DNA of 64,000 nt from Musa acuminata AAA Group (GCF_036884655.1 NC_088348.1:24284501-24348500), one strand, 5' to 3'; numbered from the stretch's first letter, positions 1 through 15,067 are shown. The notes: a model not told the origin generated them from the letters alone. Translations and numbers: made by a program.

Positions 1-1074
1 AGAAAGAATAATAGATAAAAAATTCATAATTCATTGTTCATGATTATGTTTAGGAGAAATCAAAAAGGTAAAAAGGATTAGTAAATAACTCCACGAATAG
101 TTTTCTTTCTGGAATCCTTCCAAATAACAAAAACTTCCTAGTTGTTTTATAGGGCAGAATCGGAATACCATTTTGACTTTGATTATGGCATACAACTAAT
201 ATTCCACTTGTATGTAGTATATTTTAATATCCTTAAAATCTCACAAAAAAATATTTTACAATAATATTTAAGTGGTTTTTAATCCTAAAGTTAAGGCAAA
301 CTTCAGTTTAAATTGGGTAAATTAATAAAAACCATAATTTCGTACTTTTAAAGGGTTGATATAATTTTTGTCTATTTTAATGGTTCAAAAATAGAAAAAA
401 AATGGTCATACAGGCATTGTAACTGTTTACAATGTTCTCTGAAAATTTAAGAATCTTTTAAAAATATGGAATGTGAGTTACATTCTTTTTGAATGAAGTT
501 AATATTTTTTTTAAATAGAGTATAAAAACAGTGTAACTCTAATCTTCAAAAACTTTTTTATATCCTTAAAAAAACTCAGAAAATCTTATAACTAATTTTC
601 AAGTGTTTTTTGTCCGCCGCCGCATTCCCAGCTAGCTCCAAAACCTAATCACAAAGCAGAGAATGAGCCACACCAAACCAAACGACAGCAAAATAACACG
701 AAAGACTAAAGCTGGAAAGAAGGAAATCAAGAGAATTAATTGCAAGACTAATCCAGATCCAAAAACTACAAATCCTGAAGGGAAATTGCAACCAAACCCG
801 GGAATATATTGCTGGAAACCGCCGAAGAACCCAAATTTCACACGCATGAAAAAAAAAAAAAAAAAAGGATCTTAAATCCTAGATTTTGCATAAACTACAC
901 AAACCACGGATTTCAAGAAAAGATCCCCCAAATTGAAGAGGAGAGACAGAGAATATATCGCAAGAAGAATCGAACACAGATTACACTCAACAAATCAACA
1001 AAAAAGACCCTTGTCGAACGGCGGAGAGAATACAATCGTAAGGGAACATTTCGAGAAAGGGAGGGGATCCACGC
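1..1074. other. AT-rich intergenic DNA, no gene seen
   Basis: I see no recognisable coding region here. The first 600 bases are AT-rich with short A and T runs. The open frames from about 630 to 1075 lack any recognisable domain and overlap the histone fragment region on the other strand. Confidence 0.6.
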
Positions 1075-1254
1075 ACCTCAGCGGCAGGGTATTCAAGTAC
1101 GGCAGCGAGATAGAAGGGAGCGCCAACGCGCTCGGTGTACGGCAGCGAGAAAACGGGCGATCCGGCCAACGGGAAACTGGAGGCCGGCGTTGCTGCTTCT
1201 CGACATGGACTTCTTTGCCGTGGCTGAGCCGATCGACTTCCCCCGACCGACCAT
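1075..1254 (-). pseudogene. Histone H2A fragment, frameshifted and truncated
   Basis: Reading the minus strand from an ATG at 1254, the first 36 codons look like the start of a plant H2A: an N-terminal GRGK and AKK tail followed by [19 protein letters not shown], the conserved first helix region. The reading then breaks. The continuation of the histone fold ([20 protein letters not shown], shortened relative to the family) is found in another minus frame, so at least one frameshift lies near 1140-1150. After the AAEV stretch the similarity stops; the rest of the histone fold, including the H3/H4 docking segment, and the C-tail are missing. A normal H2A is about 130-140 residues, so roughly half is left. 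It cannot make a working histone. It is most simply a decayed H2A copy; whether it is a retrocopy or a duplicate cannot be told from this remnant. Confidence 0.8.
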
Positions 1255-2925
1255 GGCGATGACGTACTCAAGACTTGGGAATCGGAGAAGTAGAGATTTG
1301 GCCACCACTGTCGTGTATCGCTTTTGATAGCGTTCGGAGAGAGGCGGGCTTTGCTTTTAAATAAGGGACTCCTGTAGTTAATCTTTAACAATCTGATCGT
1401 TCATGCTAGATTTAAAAATTATATATTAAAATTATTATAATTATTAAAATAAAATATTTTATTTTATTTATCTTAACATCATTGACTTTATCAGCGAAAG
1501 AGACAATGCATATATGATTAATATAAAAATGATAAATAAAAAGATAATTTTAATATCTCAATTATATTTTTTTATTATATTCTAATTAAATTTTTTTAAT
1601 CAACTATTATGGTGATGGCAGATAGCGATGTCGTTGAGGTTCACAGGTAGTTGTTATGGTGGTAGTTGATGAAAACGATACAGTGGTCAGTCTTATCAAT
1701 GTCGATCCGAACTTCAACGATTAAGGCGAGGCGACGATCATGACAATGATGGCGATTTGATGATGTTGGTGGATCTCGAAGATATCCTTGGAAACAGATA
1801 AGATATAATCCTAAAGGTGGAGCTTGAGGGACCTCTATGGCTTCTTATGGGGGAAAGAGGAGGGAGAGCGACGATGGAAGGTGATACAAAGGGAGAGGAG
1901 ACAAAGGACGAAGATGATAGCTGCTTTGCATCATCCTGTATTAACATTGGCACCACTTTGCATCTATGTTGATGAGAAGTGAGGTAAAAGCTCTACGTCC
2001 CATTGACACATATGTAGAGCAACACAAGGCGGACGTAGATATCTCACCTCTTGTCGACGTAGATGCAGATACAAGACGATTAGAATGGGCATGATGCAGA
2101 TACATGATGATATAAGTGAAATTTAATAATACTTCAATAGAGACGAGTAAGTAGCTCGAGGCCATCCTTAGGGGTGAGAGATGTAGGTTTTTGAATAGAT
2201 GCCAATATCTCATCAATGTCTATGCCAAGGTCAATGCTCCCTTGTGCGGAAAGGGTGGAGATGAGCTTTTATGCTTAGTTATAAAAGTGTTAAATATTTT
2301 GTGGGAGAGAGCCTATAACTATTATATCTTAAATCTTTGTCCATATGGGTAGACAAATTGAGGGTAATCTTAATCTTCTTCTTTCAATTGAGTACCCAGG
2401 TTATATGTTGGCTGATAATTGATCGATGCTATTCTTCCTATCAATCAGAAACTTTTTTTTATCGAATCTTCCCGTCTTGTTATTTGTGGGATTGAGTTGG
2501 ATTATCGAGATCACTATTTTTTTGAACCGTCCATTTTCTTGTGATGTTTGGAGTGGATTAACGAGAAGATTAAGTATTATTTTTAGATTTATTTGTGAGT
2601 GACATTTTAGTAAGTGGATGAGAAAAGGTGAGGTCCTCACAAAAATTAGTTTCTTGTTTCACTCCCGTTAACGAAACAAAGAGCACATATTTCTTTGTTA
2701 TTATTTGCCAACGCTATCGAAGTTCATATCATAAAAATATCAAAAAAATATATGATTCAGATCATCCAACCCAGTTCCACAAATCCTACTGGATTAGGCT
2801 CGGCCCAAGTATTATTGCCACGTCATGCTTTGTGATTCGGACTCTGCTTTAAAAATCGAACCCTATCTTCTCGCCCTTCAAGACGACCAAGCGACTAATT
2901 AAAGGAGAAAAAAGGGGAGCCATCT
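1255..2925. other. Intergenic region upstream of the bHLH gene
   Basis: No coding region with a recognisable product. Several open frames of 70-90 codons on the minus strand (1738-2216) show no domain and no gene-like start context. The last 100 bases, which are more GC-rich, are probably the 5' untranslated leader and promoter of the bHLH gene beginning at 3007. Confidence 0.5.
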
Positions 2926-3006
2926 TTGCGTAACGGCGGATCGTCGCCGGAATCGTGTCCCTGTGCCCTGTCGGAGAAATCTAGGTTTCCGGTGACGGAT
3001 CGGAGA

Positions 3007-6000
3007 ATGGGATCCTCCGAGAACCCCAATTGGTTCCTGGAGTGCTCCCTGATCGATGACATCCCCCACGCGGGGGGCGATTTCGCGGCGAACGATGTTG
3101 GCGGGCTCTGCTGGCCCCCTCAGGGCTTCAACACCTCTTCCGGTGTTAGGTAATTCGAGTCGGAGACTTGGGGTTTTTTGGTTCTTACACTGTCCCGATC
3201 GCTCTGCGTGTTGGATGGAACCCAGATCTCGCTTGTTAGCCTTTGGAAGATTTGATTCTTATATCTTTTGTTTCCCTTGTTCGTTTAGATAGGGTGGTCC
3301 TTGATCTAATGCTTGGTGCTGCTATTGATGCATCTTGGTTGATGCTCTTTTATATATATTATGATAAACATGTATGATCTAGGGGACAAACCATCTGTAG
3401 TTGTTTGTTAGGGTTTACAATTGTATGGAAGAAGACTTTTAATAACTTGTTCATGGTCATGGATGATCTCACCTGTTATACTGCTTAGACTTATTTGTAC
3501 TGTTGGCATGATTGAGAACAAGTTTGATGATATGTACCAGTTGGTATAATGGTACCTGTTTTTCTTAGTGTTTTCTGGGATAATATGCTGCTTTAATAGG
3601 ATCTTAATTTTTCCCTCATCGTCTGTATAGAAAACTGTGAAGCAAAGTATATATTTGCATCAGCAACTTGATATTGTATCAGATAAATTTACAGCTTAGT
3701 TTTGGTTTTTAAGGCATTGTAGATCGATAATCCATTTGATTTCAATTGTCTAGGAAACGCCTGGTGCTTTATATGAGTTGGTAATTTAGGTTACTTGGTC
3801 TGGTTGGAGAAAATTATGTACTTTATGCTTATAATCAGCGATTCTTCTCACTGTTAACTCTTGTCCTGCATCATGTGTTCCCATCTAAGAGAAGAACATA
3901 TCAGTGAGCTAATACGTGGAGAGATGTGATTATCCAATGCATAAGGTCATCAGACTGCATAATGAAGTGGACGACAATTAAGTTCTAGGTTTGTGGTAGA
4001 TTCATGGAGCGAACCTTTTTTTTTTAAAGATGTTTGTTGGGATGTCTCATAATTGCATATAGAATATTATCCTTACGATTGTTTTATTTGCTTATCAACA
4101 AAACCTTGTTGTGCAAATAAATAGATCAAACACATGAACCAATGAATATTTTAAATTATAGAACATATAGAATATTATCTTTAAAAGGCTCTCATCCTGT
4201 TGAATCATGATTGGACTGGCACTTTCTGCTTAATGAAAAGGCCTGGTGCAGGAGAGAGAATTTCATTTTGTTTGGTCCAAAGAGAAATTTTTTAGTTGGA
4301 TGGTTCTCATATGCCTTAGTGACGAATACTCAACTTGGAAAAGGCAGATCATGCCTTAAACCTCTATTATGGAGCTGGAGTCTATATAGGTTGTCATTTC
4401 TTCACATTTGATAATTTTGAGAACATAGTTTTGCATCAGTTACTGCAGTAGAAAACTAGAAATAAGAGTAAGCTGTTATGATACAATTGAGTCAAATAAA
4501 TGAACTCAGGCACGTACTGACTCAGCTAGAGGAGCAGCAGCAGACGAGGATGAGTAACAGCTGCAGCACTGGGTGTTGGTCACCAAGGCCCGGTGGCCGT
4601 CTGGTGAGGCCTATCCTTATCTGAACAAGAGATTGGAATGTCCTGATTTCTGTAAACATTCAGTGATTTTTTGGTACCTCACTAGGTACAAGACAAGGGA
4701 ACTAAACCTTAAATCGTCTCAATGTGCTGCCCAGTGTCATTATAGGATCCAGATGAAGGCTGAAGACTAACACTTGTTCAGGGATTTCTGGTATCTCACT
4801 GGGCACAAGACAAGGGAAATGAACCCTAGATTGTCTCAACGTGCTGCTCAGTGTCATTGTAGGACCCAGATGAAGGCTGAAGTCTAACACAGCCAAACAA
4901 AAGTCTGACCAAATTAGAAGTCTAACCTTGACTGTTTGATCATACCAAAGCGGGGAGATTAGCTTCTGTTGCACAGATTTTTATTCTCTTTCTACTATTA
5001 GTCTATTATAACTAGGAGAAAGGTAGAACAAGTTTTATATAAGGGCATTGTGAACCTCCTTGGGTAGACTTCTTATTCTATTATATTATAGAAAAGTAGA
5101 ACAAGTTTTATAGAAAGGTGGAGCATCTTTTTAGACAACGCTCTCTATTTTCTAGCAGTACTCTTTTCTCTCTCTAGTCTCTTGTGGAGACTTCTCTTTC
5201 TCGAACTAGACAAGAGTTGATTAGGGCATGTCATCTGTAACTGTTTATTTTAGGGACATCTTTGGTTACTGCTGCTAAAAACTTCTACAGTGACAACCAT
5301 ATGCAATTGTTCTTTTACTGCCTGTTTCTCCCTTGATGAGTTAAGCTTTGTGACATCTCCTATATACTGATCAAGGCGCTCAACGACATGATGTTGATGC
5401 AAAATTATATTGACAATCTGCTCATCCATATAAACCAGACAAACTCCTGCACTGACAAGGCAACATCAACATACAAGATGCTGCTAACAATTGGACAGTG
5501 ATGGTAGACATGTTGCCATCTGATACTTTTGTCTTCTTTTTTCTTTGGGGTGTGGTAGGAGTTGATGTTTCCATTTGTCCTGGCATGGCCTGACCCTTCC
5601 CTGTTGTCCTGTGCACTGCTTTATATCCCTCTGCTTATTTGTGGTTTAGCCAAAGTTCTGCTTTGTATTTTTTTTTATTTTCTAATAACAGATTCTGTAG
5701 GCTAATTGCATCTCCCATCATTATGCTCTGTCGGGATTTGAAGCCAAAAGTTGTATGTGCCTATTATTGAATTTTAAATTAATAAATTATTCAATAGTTT
5801 TGGGATTTTCTGATATATTTTGTGTTAATAAATTATTCCATACCGCCGATGTTAAGATTTGCTGTTCCATGTCCATGACTTGCAAGAATTCTGTACCTGC
5901 TGCTGTCTTTTTACTGAACCTTGCATTTGTTCTGCTTTTAATTGTTACCATTGTGTTGCATCCTCTTGCCACACTGGAACACATATTTTAGATGCAATTT

Positions 6001-9000
6001 TTGTTCTATTCTGTTCCATCTTGTTTCTGATATTCCAATTTCATACGTATGTGTTCTCTATGGCAGTGTGGATATTGATAGCCCGTTTGTAAATTCTGAT
6101 GGACTCAAGGAACCCGGCTCTGCAAAACGGTTCGAGTCCTTTTGATCATGATACTAGGGATTTTTAGTACATTACTTTATGTACATCAGTGTGTATCAAC
6201 TTTGTAATTGCAAAGCATCTATGCGTTGCAGTGTCAGATCAGAATCCTGCAGTAGACCTGCCTCTAAAGCTTGTAGGGAGAAGATGAGAAGGGAAAGGTT
6301 AAATGATAGGTAAATTAATTCATTATCACATGATTATTGCTTATGTTGTGGATTATCATCCTTCTTGCATGCCTTCAGGGTTTTCACATTTTCTCAATTT
6401 TAGGTTCATGGAACTCAGCTCTCTCCTTGATCCTGGGAATCCACCAAAGACAGACAAAGCAGCTATTTTAAGTGACGCTGCTCGTGTGGTGATTCAGTTA
6501 CGAAACGAAGCACAGAAGCTAAAAGATTCAAATGAAAGTCTCCAGGAAAAGATAAAAGAACTGAAGGCAAGCGGTCCTTTCATGTTACACTTATGCCATA
6601 TTTGTGTGTGTGTGTGTGTGCTGTCTGTACTCATTTTCGTCTTCTTTCTTGTATGACTTTGAAATCAAAATAATGTTGAAGCTGTTCAATTAGTAATCTT
6701 CTGTTTTGTTTAATTAGTAGTCTTTGATATTTATTTTATTTTATTGATTGTAATTATATATTAATTATGATTGAATGTTAATAATCATAAATTTTCATGG
6801 AAGGATAGCAGTTAAATTCTGTTTTCCATTTTAGTAGTGTTGAATAAAATGTCATGGCTCAGAAATAGTTACTGCAGCATTGATTTTATTAATTTGAGAT
6901 TGAGACCACTGTTTTAGCAATTACTTATGACAGTAAGAAGCTACATGTAGGGAATGGTGTGGAATTCCTGAGTGACTGGTACTATATGCCATCAGATTTA
7001 TGATTGCTGTGCCATGTTCTTCGCATGTGGCTGATTCCTTTGAAGCCAATATTGAAGATAGTACTCTTTGCCAAAGTTGACAATTGTTTGACTCTTCCAG
7101 AATCAATTTCAATTACCATTTGTTTTTTCCAGCTCTAATGTCAGTCTCTTGTGCCTTTGAATTTTTATGTTCTAACTTCTCATATTGCACTTCTAAGTTC
7201 TAAGTTTCTATTGACTGTTTTCTCCACATTTTTGCTGTGCTTGAAAAATTGCAACGAGTGATCTTTCTTGGACTCCTTTATGAAACACCTGGAGGAACAT
7301 TGTTTACACAACAAATGAACATTTCTGGGGGAAACTTGACCCTTCCCACCTTTTGTTTCCCCCGTCTTGGTTGTTATCCAGACATATTCTTCTACTAGAT
7401 AGCATTCCTAGCCTACTGATATAATATTATTTGTGTTGGGATGATTAAGACTTGTTTATTTATCTTGTTTCCTTGTAAGTTGTTTCCTAGATTACTAATT
7501 TGGATTGTAATCTATATGATCTTCAATGAAATGTTAAGTCACTCAAGGTCATTTTCGGTTTTTATCTAATGATTTTGCTAGCTATTGTTCAATCATTTCA
7601 TATCTAACTACTGGTGAATTCATTTTTCCCCCGACTGCTGTTTTGTTCAATAGGTACAGAACTTAGACTGGATCAGTCTGTCTGAACAACTGGAAATTAG
7701 ACCTGTGGTCAGTCTGGTTTATTAATTGGACTGCTTTTGATCCATATGACTAAAATGCCCTTTATTGTGATCATCCGTTTGATATGTTTTGAGATTATTC
7801 CAGTTTTTTCGTGAGAGAAAATTTTGGTACTCTACTCCGGTCCTCTCTCTTTATTCATCTTTGTCATTGATCCTATCTTCCCTCTCATCACCATTTACTC
7901 TTGTCGTCCTCATTCGCTCTCATTATCATCTACTCATTGTCATCTGCTTTTTTTTTCCTTCGGCTCCATCTTATATTAGTCTCTTTCACCACCTGCCTCT
8001 CTTCCACTTTGGTCATTGTTTTTCATCATCTTGTTTTTTATTCTTTAGTAATCTTGCATCCTCTGCTGTTATACTATGTCTGTCCTCCAATTCACCGGAG
8101 TGTTTTTTTTTTTTTTTTGCCATCAAGTTTTCTTGTGAACATGCTATGATGGAGACACTTCATGTTTTTATTTATGTATTCTATTATAAAAGTATGGTTT
8201 TCGTATTAAATACTGCATATCCTCTTACCTAGGACCACATCAATCAATTTTTCTTGGTTGTACCTTGTTTTCTGTCAAACTAGGCTAGGTAGTTCCTAGA
8301 GCAATGCTGATATGTTGTCTCACCTCTTTTATATGAATGTAGGGGCCCATTGTTGCATCAACCTTTATATAAAAATCTTAATCATCTCTTGGACCATTAT
8401 TCTTTGTAGATTGGTGAATTGTGAAGGCCCCAAATTGTCCTTCTTTAGCAGATACAATTCTTCACCTTGATCTATTTTCTTTTATGTAAACTTCTCCTTT
8501 TGGATTCTTTTCTTTTTGTCTCAATGAATTGGTTTGGCTCATGAATATCATCTAGGGGTTCAGCAGATTCCTTCTCATGAATATCATCTAGGGGCTCATG
8601 AATTGGTTTGGATTCTGCTGTTTCTATAGATCTGATTCAAAGTTGAGTTCTAGAAGTAGTGATATTTTAGAGTTCACAGGGCTCTTGAATCTAGGATGCA
8701 TCTTGTTCATAACTTCAGATATGAGTCAGATCGTAAACCCTACATGGTTCACAATCGCACCACAACACCATGGTTTTGGAGAATTGAAAGGCTCAATTCT
8801 TGCTGGAATGGGAGTGGATTGACCATTTCTTTGGACTCTCCTAGTGAAGAAAGGAGCAGCTAATCAGGCTTGCTTACCAACTTTTAGTAGTAATAGGATA
8901 TGTTTTATGATTGTTCTGTTTTTCTTTCTGAAATCAATTAGTATCTTAGAGTCCTGATATGAATATAATATAGATTAGCAAAATCAGGGAGTGCAACACA

Positions 9001-9645
9001 ACCGAAACATGTAGTACTTCTGTAAAATAGTAATATACCAAATGTAATTATGGCAGTTTGAACAACATTTTAGTTATCTATTTCAAATTATAAAACATTC
9101 TTTGTAGAAATATTTACTGTGAGATCTCTTTGATATGGCAGAAATTCATAAAATTACATATGTTTCAGTTTGTAGCATGTAGATTTTCTTATAAGATGAC
9201 AAGGGCATCTAGGGCACAAGTGTTAAGCCAATTCCTCGATTCGGGCTGTACCATTATTCTTTGCCCAATTCATTACTTGGTTATGATTATTTAAGTTGCT
9301 TTTGCCTGTTAGAACTTTAGGTCTTCTGACCAACTCCTTCACCGTTGAGTTTATCAAAAGTTACTTTCTCTGCAGGCCGAGAAGAATGAGCTTCGCGAGG
9401 AGAAGCAGAAGCTGAAGGCAGAGAAGGAGAGTTTGGAGCAGCAAGTAAAGCTCTTGAATGCAAGACCAAGCTTTGTACCTCAGCCACCGCTGGTTCCAAG
9501 CCTCTTCCCAGCCCAAGGGCAGGCTGCGGGACACAAGCTCATGGTTCCTGTCGTCGGCTACCCCAGCTTTCCCATGTGGCAATTCATGCCCCCCGCCGAT
9601 GTCGATACGTCGCAGGATGCAGATAAATGTCCACCTGTTGCATAA
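3007..9645 (+). CDS. ILR3-like: bHLH transcription factor, ILR3 (bHLH105)-like, clade IVc; five exons
   Basis: Exons 3007-3149, 6067-6129, 6232-6309, 6404-6566 and 9376-9645 join in frame to 238 residues (ILR3 is 234). The N terminus (MGSSENPNWFLECSLIDD) matches the ILR3 group. Exons 3-4 carry the basic region ACREKMRRERLNDR and the helix-loop-helix, with GNPPKTDKAAIL at the loop/helix-2 boundary and then KDSNESLQEKIKELK. Exon 5 starts AEKNELREEKQKLK, a leucine-rich coiled-coil extension, and ends with the clade signature VDTSQD...PPVA. Known clade role: nuclear factors controlling iron-deficiency and metal-homeostasis genes as homo- or heterodimers. That this copy does so is inference. The ATG at 3007 is chosen over an upstream in-frame ATG at 2926 because family similarity begins there. 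Intron 4 (6567-9375) starts with GC, not GT. Intron 1 is 2.9 kb. Confidence 0.93.
4659..4890 (+). repeat. Two-copy tandem repeat, unit about 117 bp
   Basis: Inside intron 1 of the bHLH gene, 4659-4773 and 4776-4890 are near-identical head-to-tail copies. Both contain CACTAGGTACAAGACAAGGG or its variant with GGGCAC, then TGCTGCCCAGTGTCATT or TGCTGCTCAGTGTCATT, and both end in CTAACAC. The copies differ at scattered positions, so the duplication is not very recent. Confidence 0.85.
6567..9375 (+). other. GC-AG intron 4 of the bHLH gene (2.8 kb)
   Basis: The donor reads AAG|GCAAGC and the acceptor TCTGCAG|GCC. Joining at these sites restores the conserved KELK-AEKNEL reading of the ILR3 family. 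The nearest GT (6574) would leave seven extra bases and an early stop. I see no other gene in the intron. Confidence 0.85.
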
Positions 9646-10177
9646 GCAACCTGGAAATCGAGCTGCAGAATGGATATATGTTGCTGATGCTACTTGTTCT
9701 GGGCTGATTTCATGTTTAGTTTCTTAAGATAGATTTCCTGGACCTTATTTGCTTCACCGAAAGCTTTGTCTGAAAATAGTTATAGTTGTCAGGGATCAGT
9801 TACCTGGTTTAAATGCCTTTGTGTTGTTGTAGGTTATGAATAAGATTTGTCTCTGTAAACTACGTAGTTTATAAGATTAATTATGCTCATGTCCTATTGT
9901 GGAAAATCTGAAAAAATCTGCACTTTCTTATTCATGGTCTTAATTGTGTGAAGAAGTTACCTTTTTTCTGCTAAAAATATTGTGTCGGGAAAAGTAAATA
10001 CAACGTAGTGTTGATTGTGGGAGGGTAACAAAAGTTTTCCCCTTTTTTGGGGTGTTAGGAGAGTATAAAAAGTTATTTGGATTTTTAAAGAAACTGATAG
10101 GTTTAAAAGACTCTTTTAGTCAGAATCACATGCAAAACGTTTGAGTGTACGGAGAAGGCTGACCCTCCCTGTTGACG

Positions 10178-10394
10178 ACGGAAATATGCATTCATGTCAG
10201 TTGAATACGATTTGAACCCGTATATATAGGATTGTCGGAGTTATATTGAAGAAGAAAACGGAAATATGCATTCATGTCAGTTAAGATTATCGGAGTTATA
10301 TCGAAGATGAAAACGGAATTATACATTCATGTTAGTTGAATATGATTTGAACCCGTATATATAGGATTGTCGGAGTTATATCGAAGATGAAAAC
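10178..10394 (+). repeat. Three-copy tandem repeat, units 80, 55 and 80 bp
   Basis: Units begin at 10178, 10258 and 10313, each with ACGGAA(A/T)TATRCATTCATGT. Units 1 and 3 contain GAACCCGTATATATAGGATT; unit 2 has lost that middle part. All units end with CGGAGTTATAT(T/C)GAAGA. The array lies about 530 bp past the bHLH stop codon. Confidence 0.85.
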
Positions 10395-11974
10395 GCCAAG
10401 CTCCTGATGCGTCATTTGTATAAAGATTGAGATCAAGAAAGATTTTTTTGATTTAGTCTCTTGCTACGTTAGTAAACCTTAGACATGAGTAGTAGAAAAA
10501 AAAAAAAAGTTCCTCTCGTTGTGTTAAAAATATATTTTTATATTCGATCTTGTCAAAAGATGACTAGCCGATAATATATTTTCGATCATAACTCATCCAA
10601 ATATTTAGATATTATGTGTACATCATATTATAATTATTAGCAAACTAAAAATAATATATAAAATAATTTCTTATTGAATAATATACCAAAATAAAACCTT
10701 TATGAATGAGTTTTTATCGTATAAAGTGCCCATACAGAGGCATCTTTTTTAAAAAAAATATTTTGATAATACTATTGAATTAGACTATTTCAAGCCATAA
10801 ATCCTATATCGATTTGGTTCAATTTAGACATTAAGTTTTAGGTTAGGCCGATTCAAAATGAATCAGGTTGAATTTTGTTGAATCTATGAATGAGTATAAT
10901 CTAAGCGTAATACGAGTGTAATTGTGGTATTTACATCAAATCAATATAAAATTCTCTAAAATTACTAGCACATAATTATAATATATTTAATAATATATAT
11001 TTTTTTAATTTTTTTATAATTTTAGGATGAATATAGTTTTAAATAAAATATTTTTAAATTAAATCCTAAGTGTACCTCTTAATTTTCATCAAACCTATCT
11101 AAATTTTTGTATAACTATTAGGATAATATATTAATATTTTTCTTTTTTATAAAATAATATATTTAATCTTTAATATATTTAGGATGATAAATTTTTAAAA
11201 TAATATATTTTTTATATTTAATCTCGAGCATAATATTTTTTTTTAAGTAAACTGTGAAGAGAGAAAAAGATCGAGGGAGAGGGAGAGGGAGAGGGAGAGG
11301 GAAAAGGAGGAGGAGGAGGAGGAGGGAAAAGAGGCGAGTAAAGGAGGAGATAAGGATAATTAAAAAAATAAAAAATAATTTAAGATTTAATTAAATCAAA
11401 TTAAATTAATTAAGATTTAGATTTGATTCGGTTCGTCTAAAAATTAGATTTAGTTTTAAAAACTAAATCAAATCTAAACAGAAATAATTATCATCTTTTT
11501 ATGATTTTATTAAAAATATTTTTTATCAAATTATAAAAAAAATCTTGAGAAAAATCAAATACGACGATGCTATATGTAAAAGTCCATTATTAACAGTTCT
11601 TAAAATAAAAATTTACCACTTTAAACAAATATAATATAATATAATCAACATTATGAAAATGTGAATACAAACGGAATCTCGACTTGACTTCATAAAACAG
11701 AGTATTCTGGAAGGCATATTTGACAGCAATCACCACCGAGAATGAACTGGCGAAGCCCACTGACCAACAATGGTGAAGAAAGGCAGAATATTGTTACACT
11801 TATTATTAGATGGGACACAGCATTCGCATGGGGAGAGGAAAGCACTGCAGATAACACGACGATAGCGGCAGCAAAACGCACGAACGGAGACAGGACTAGA
11901 CAAGCTTCGACTCATAAACTGGACTTGTAACTGCACCTCCGAATCAAACACCGCCGCCGAGAGACGGGCAGAGT
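10395..11974. other. AT-rich intergenic DNA with a GA-rich microsatellite
   Basis: No gene seen. A purine tract at 11269-11340 is built of GAGGGA and AGG repeats. The rest is very AT-rich. The final 280 bases are probably the 3' untranslated region of the polyubiquitin gene on the minus strand. Confidence 0.6.
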
Positions 11975-14066
<2,092 letters not shown>

Positions 14067-14167
14067 CTTGAGAGGCGAAAGCTAAAGCCCTTTGGGTCGC
14101 TTCGAAAAGATTTGATTGGATCGGAGAGAATCAAATTGTAACGGAGAAAAGGGAGTGGGGAGGAGCC

Positions 14168-14175
14168 CTATTTAT
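14168..14175 (-). promoter_or_regulatory. Putative TATA box of the polyubiquitin gene
   Basis: The minus strand reads CGATAAATAGGG here, about 100 bp upstream of the leader-intron donor, a suitable distance for a short first exon. It is a sequence match only. Confidence 0.5.
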
Positions 14176-14417
14176 CGTTGCCGAGCGCCATAGGGGTATT
14201 CACAGGTGACGTTACCGACCCAAATCGAGAGAGGCGGCGAATTCGGTGGAACCCTCGCGAATGTGATTGAACACTCTAGAATCCTCCGTGAGTTAGGGTA
14301 AGTCTCCGTTACGTGACGCCGTCAACGATGACAGCTGGCGATGAAGATGCCGCTAAACCTACTCTTAATATGTACGCATGACGCGTACTCGATGATGTAA
14401 TTGATTCATGTGGGACC

Positions 14418-14426
14418 CATATAAAT
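14418..14426 (+). promoter_or_regulatory. Putative plus-strand TATA box (divergent promoter)
   Basis: CATATAAAT is followed by a GC-richer, leader-like stretch and a possible donor at CAATTCAG|GTGCGA near 14597. This could be the start of a transcript pointing away from polyubiquitin. No protein-coding exon could be recognised downstream before the repeat block. Confidence 0.3.
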
Positions 14427-14865
14427 GTTCCCTGCAACCTTAACGCGGAGATGATCGTCTTCGTTCGGTTCGCTCTCGGTGAAAACGAAGCTTATCCTTC
14501 GTTGGATCGTTAGCTGGTCCATCAAACGAATCTAGCCTTTGGTGTTCTTCGCGCTTCGATCGAAGGTTGTCCTGTTTCTGACCCCAATCTCAATTCAGGT
14601 GCGAGACGTTACCCTTCCGAGTCTTCTGTTTTTGCATAAAAGTAGGGTTTCTGTTCTTGATCTTGTTAGTTCTTGCAATGAATCTCGGATTTTTATTAGC
14701 ATCGGTTTAAGGTTTACTATTTTTCGATTTCTGTTGCTTGTCTTGCATTCGGAAATTGATGGGCGAGGAGCCTGTGGTCGGGTTCCTTTGAAATCATTTA
14801 TGCATTAAATTATTTGTTCTATAGATATTTGAGCTGTTGTATAAATGTTAAGAGGATGTGAATGT

Positions 14866-14999
14866 GATATTGAGTTTTTCTTTATATACTATTCCATTTT
14901 AGGGTTCTTTTAGCTATATTAATATTTTAGAAAATGATTCTTTTGGATTCCATATTTGTTTGAGATATTTTAGTAAATTTATTAAAAAAATTCAATTAT
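14866..14999 (+). repeat. 134-bp direct repeat, left copy
   Basis: Starts GATATTGAGTTTTTCTTTA and ends TTCAATTAT. It is almost identical to 15476-15608 (a few substitutions). The two copies frame the TA-rich tract. Confidence 0.9.
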
Positions 15000-15034
15000 G
15001 TATATATATATATATGTATATATATTTATATATG

Positions 15035-15067
<33 letters not shown>

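Noticed and set aside
6121..6145. GGTTCGAGTCC, resembling a tRNA B box
   Set aside because: It lies across the exon 2 donor of the bHLH gene. No A box, acceptor stem or cloverleaf could be drawn around it.
7789..8232. 147-codon frame in bHLH intron 4
   Set aside because: Phe/Leu/Ser-rich translation of pyrimidine-rich intron DNA with no homology or splice context.
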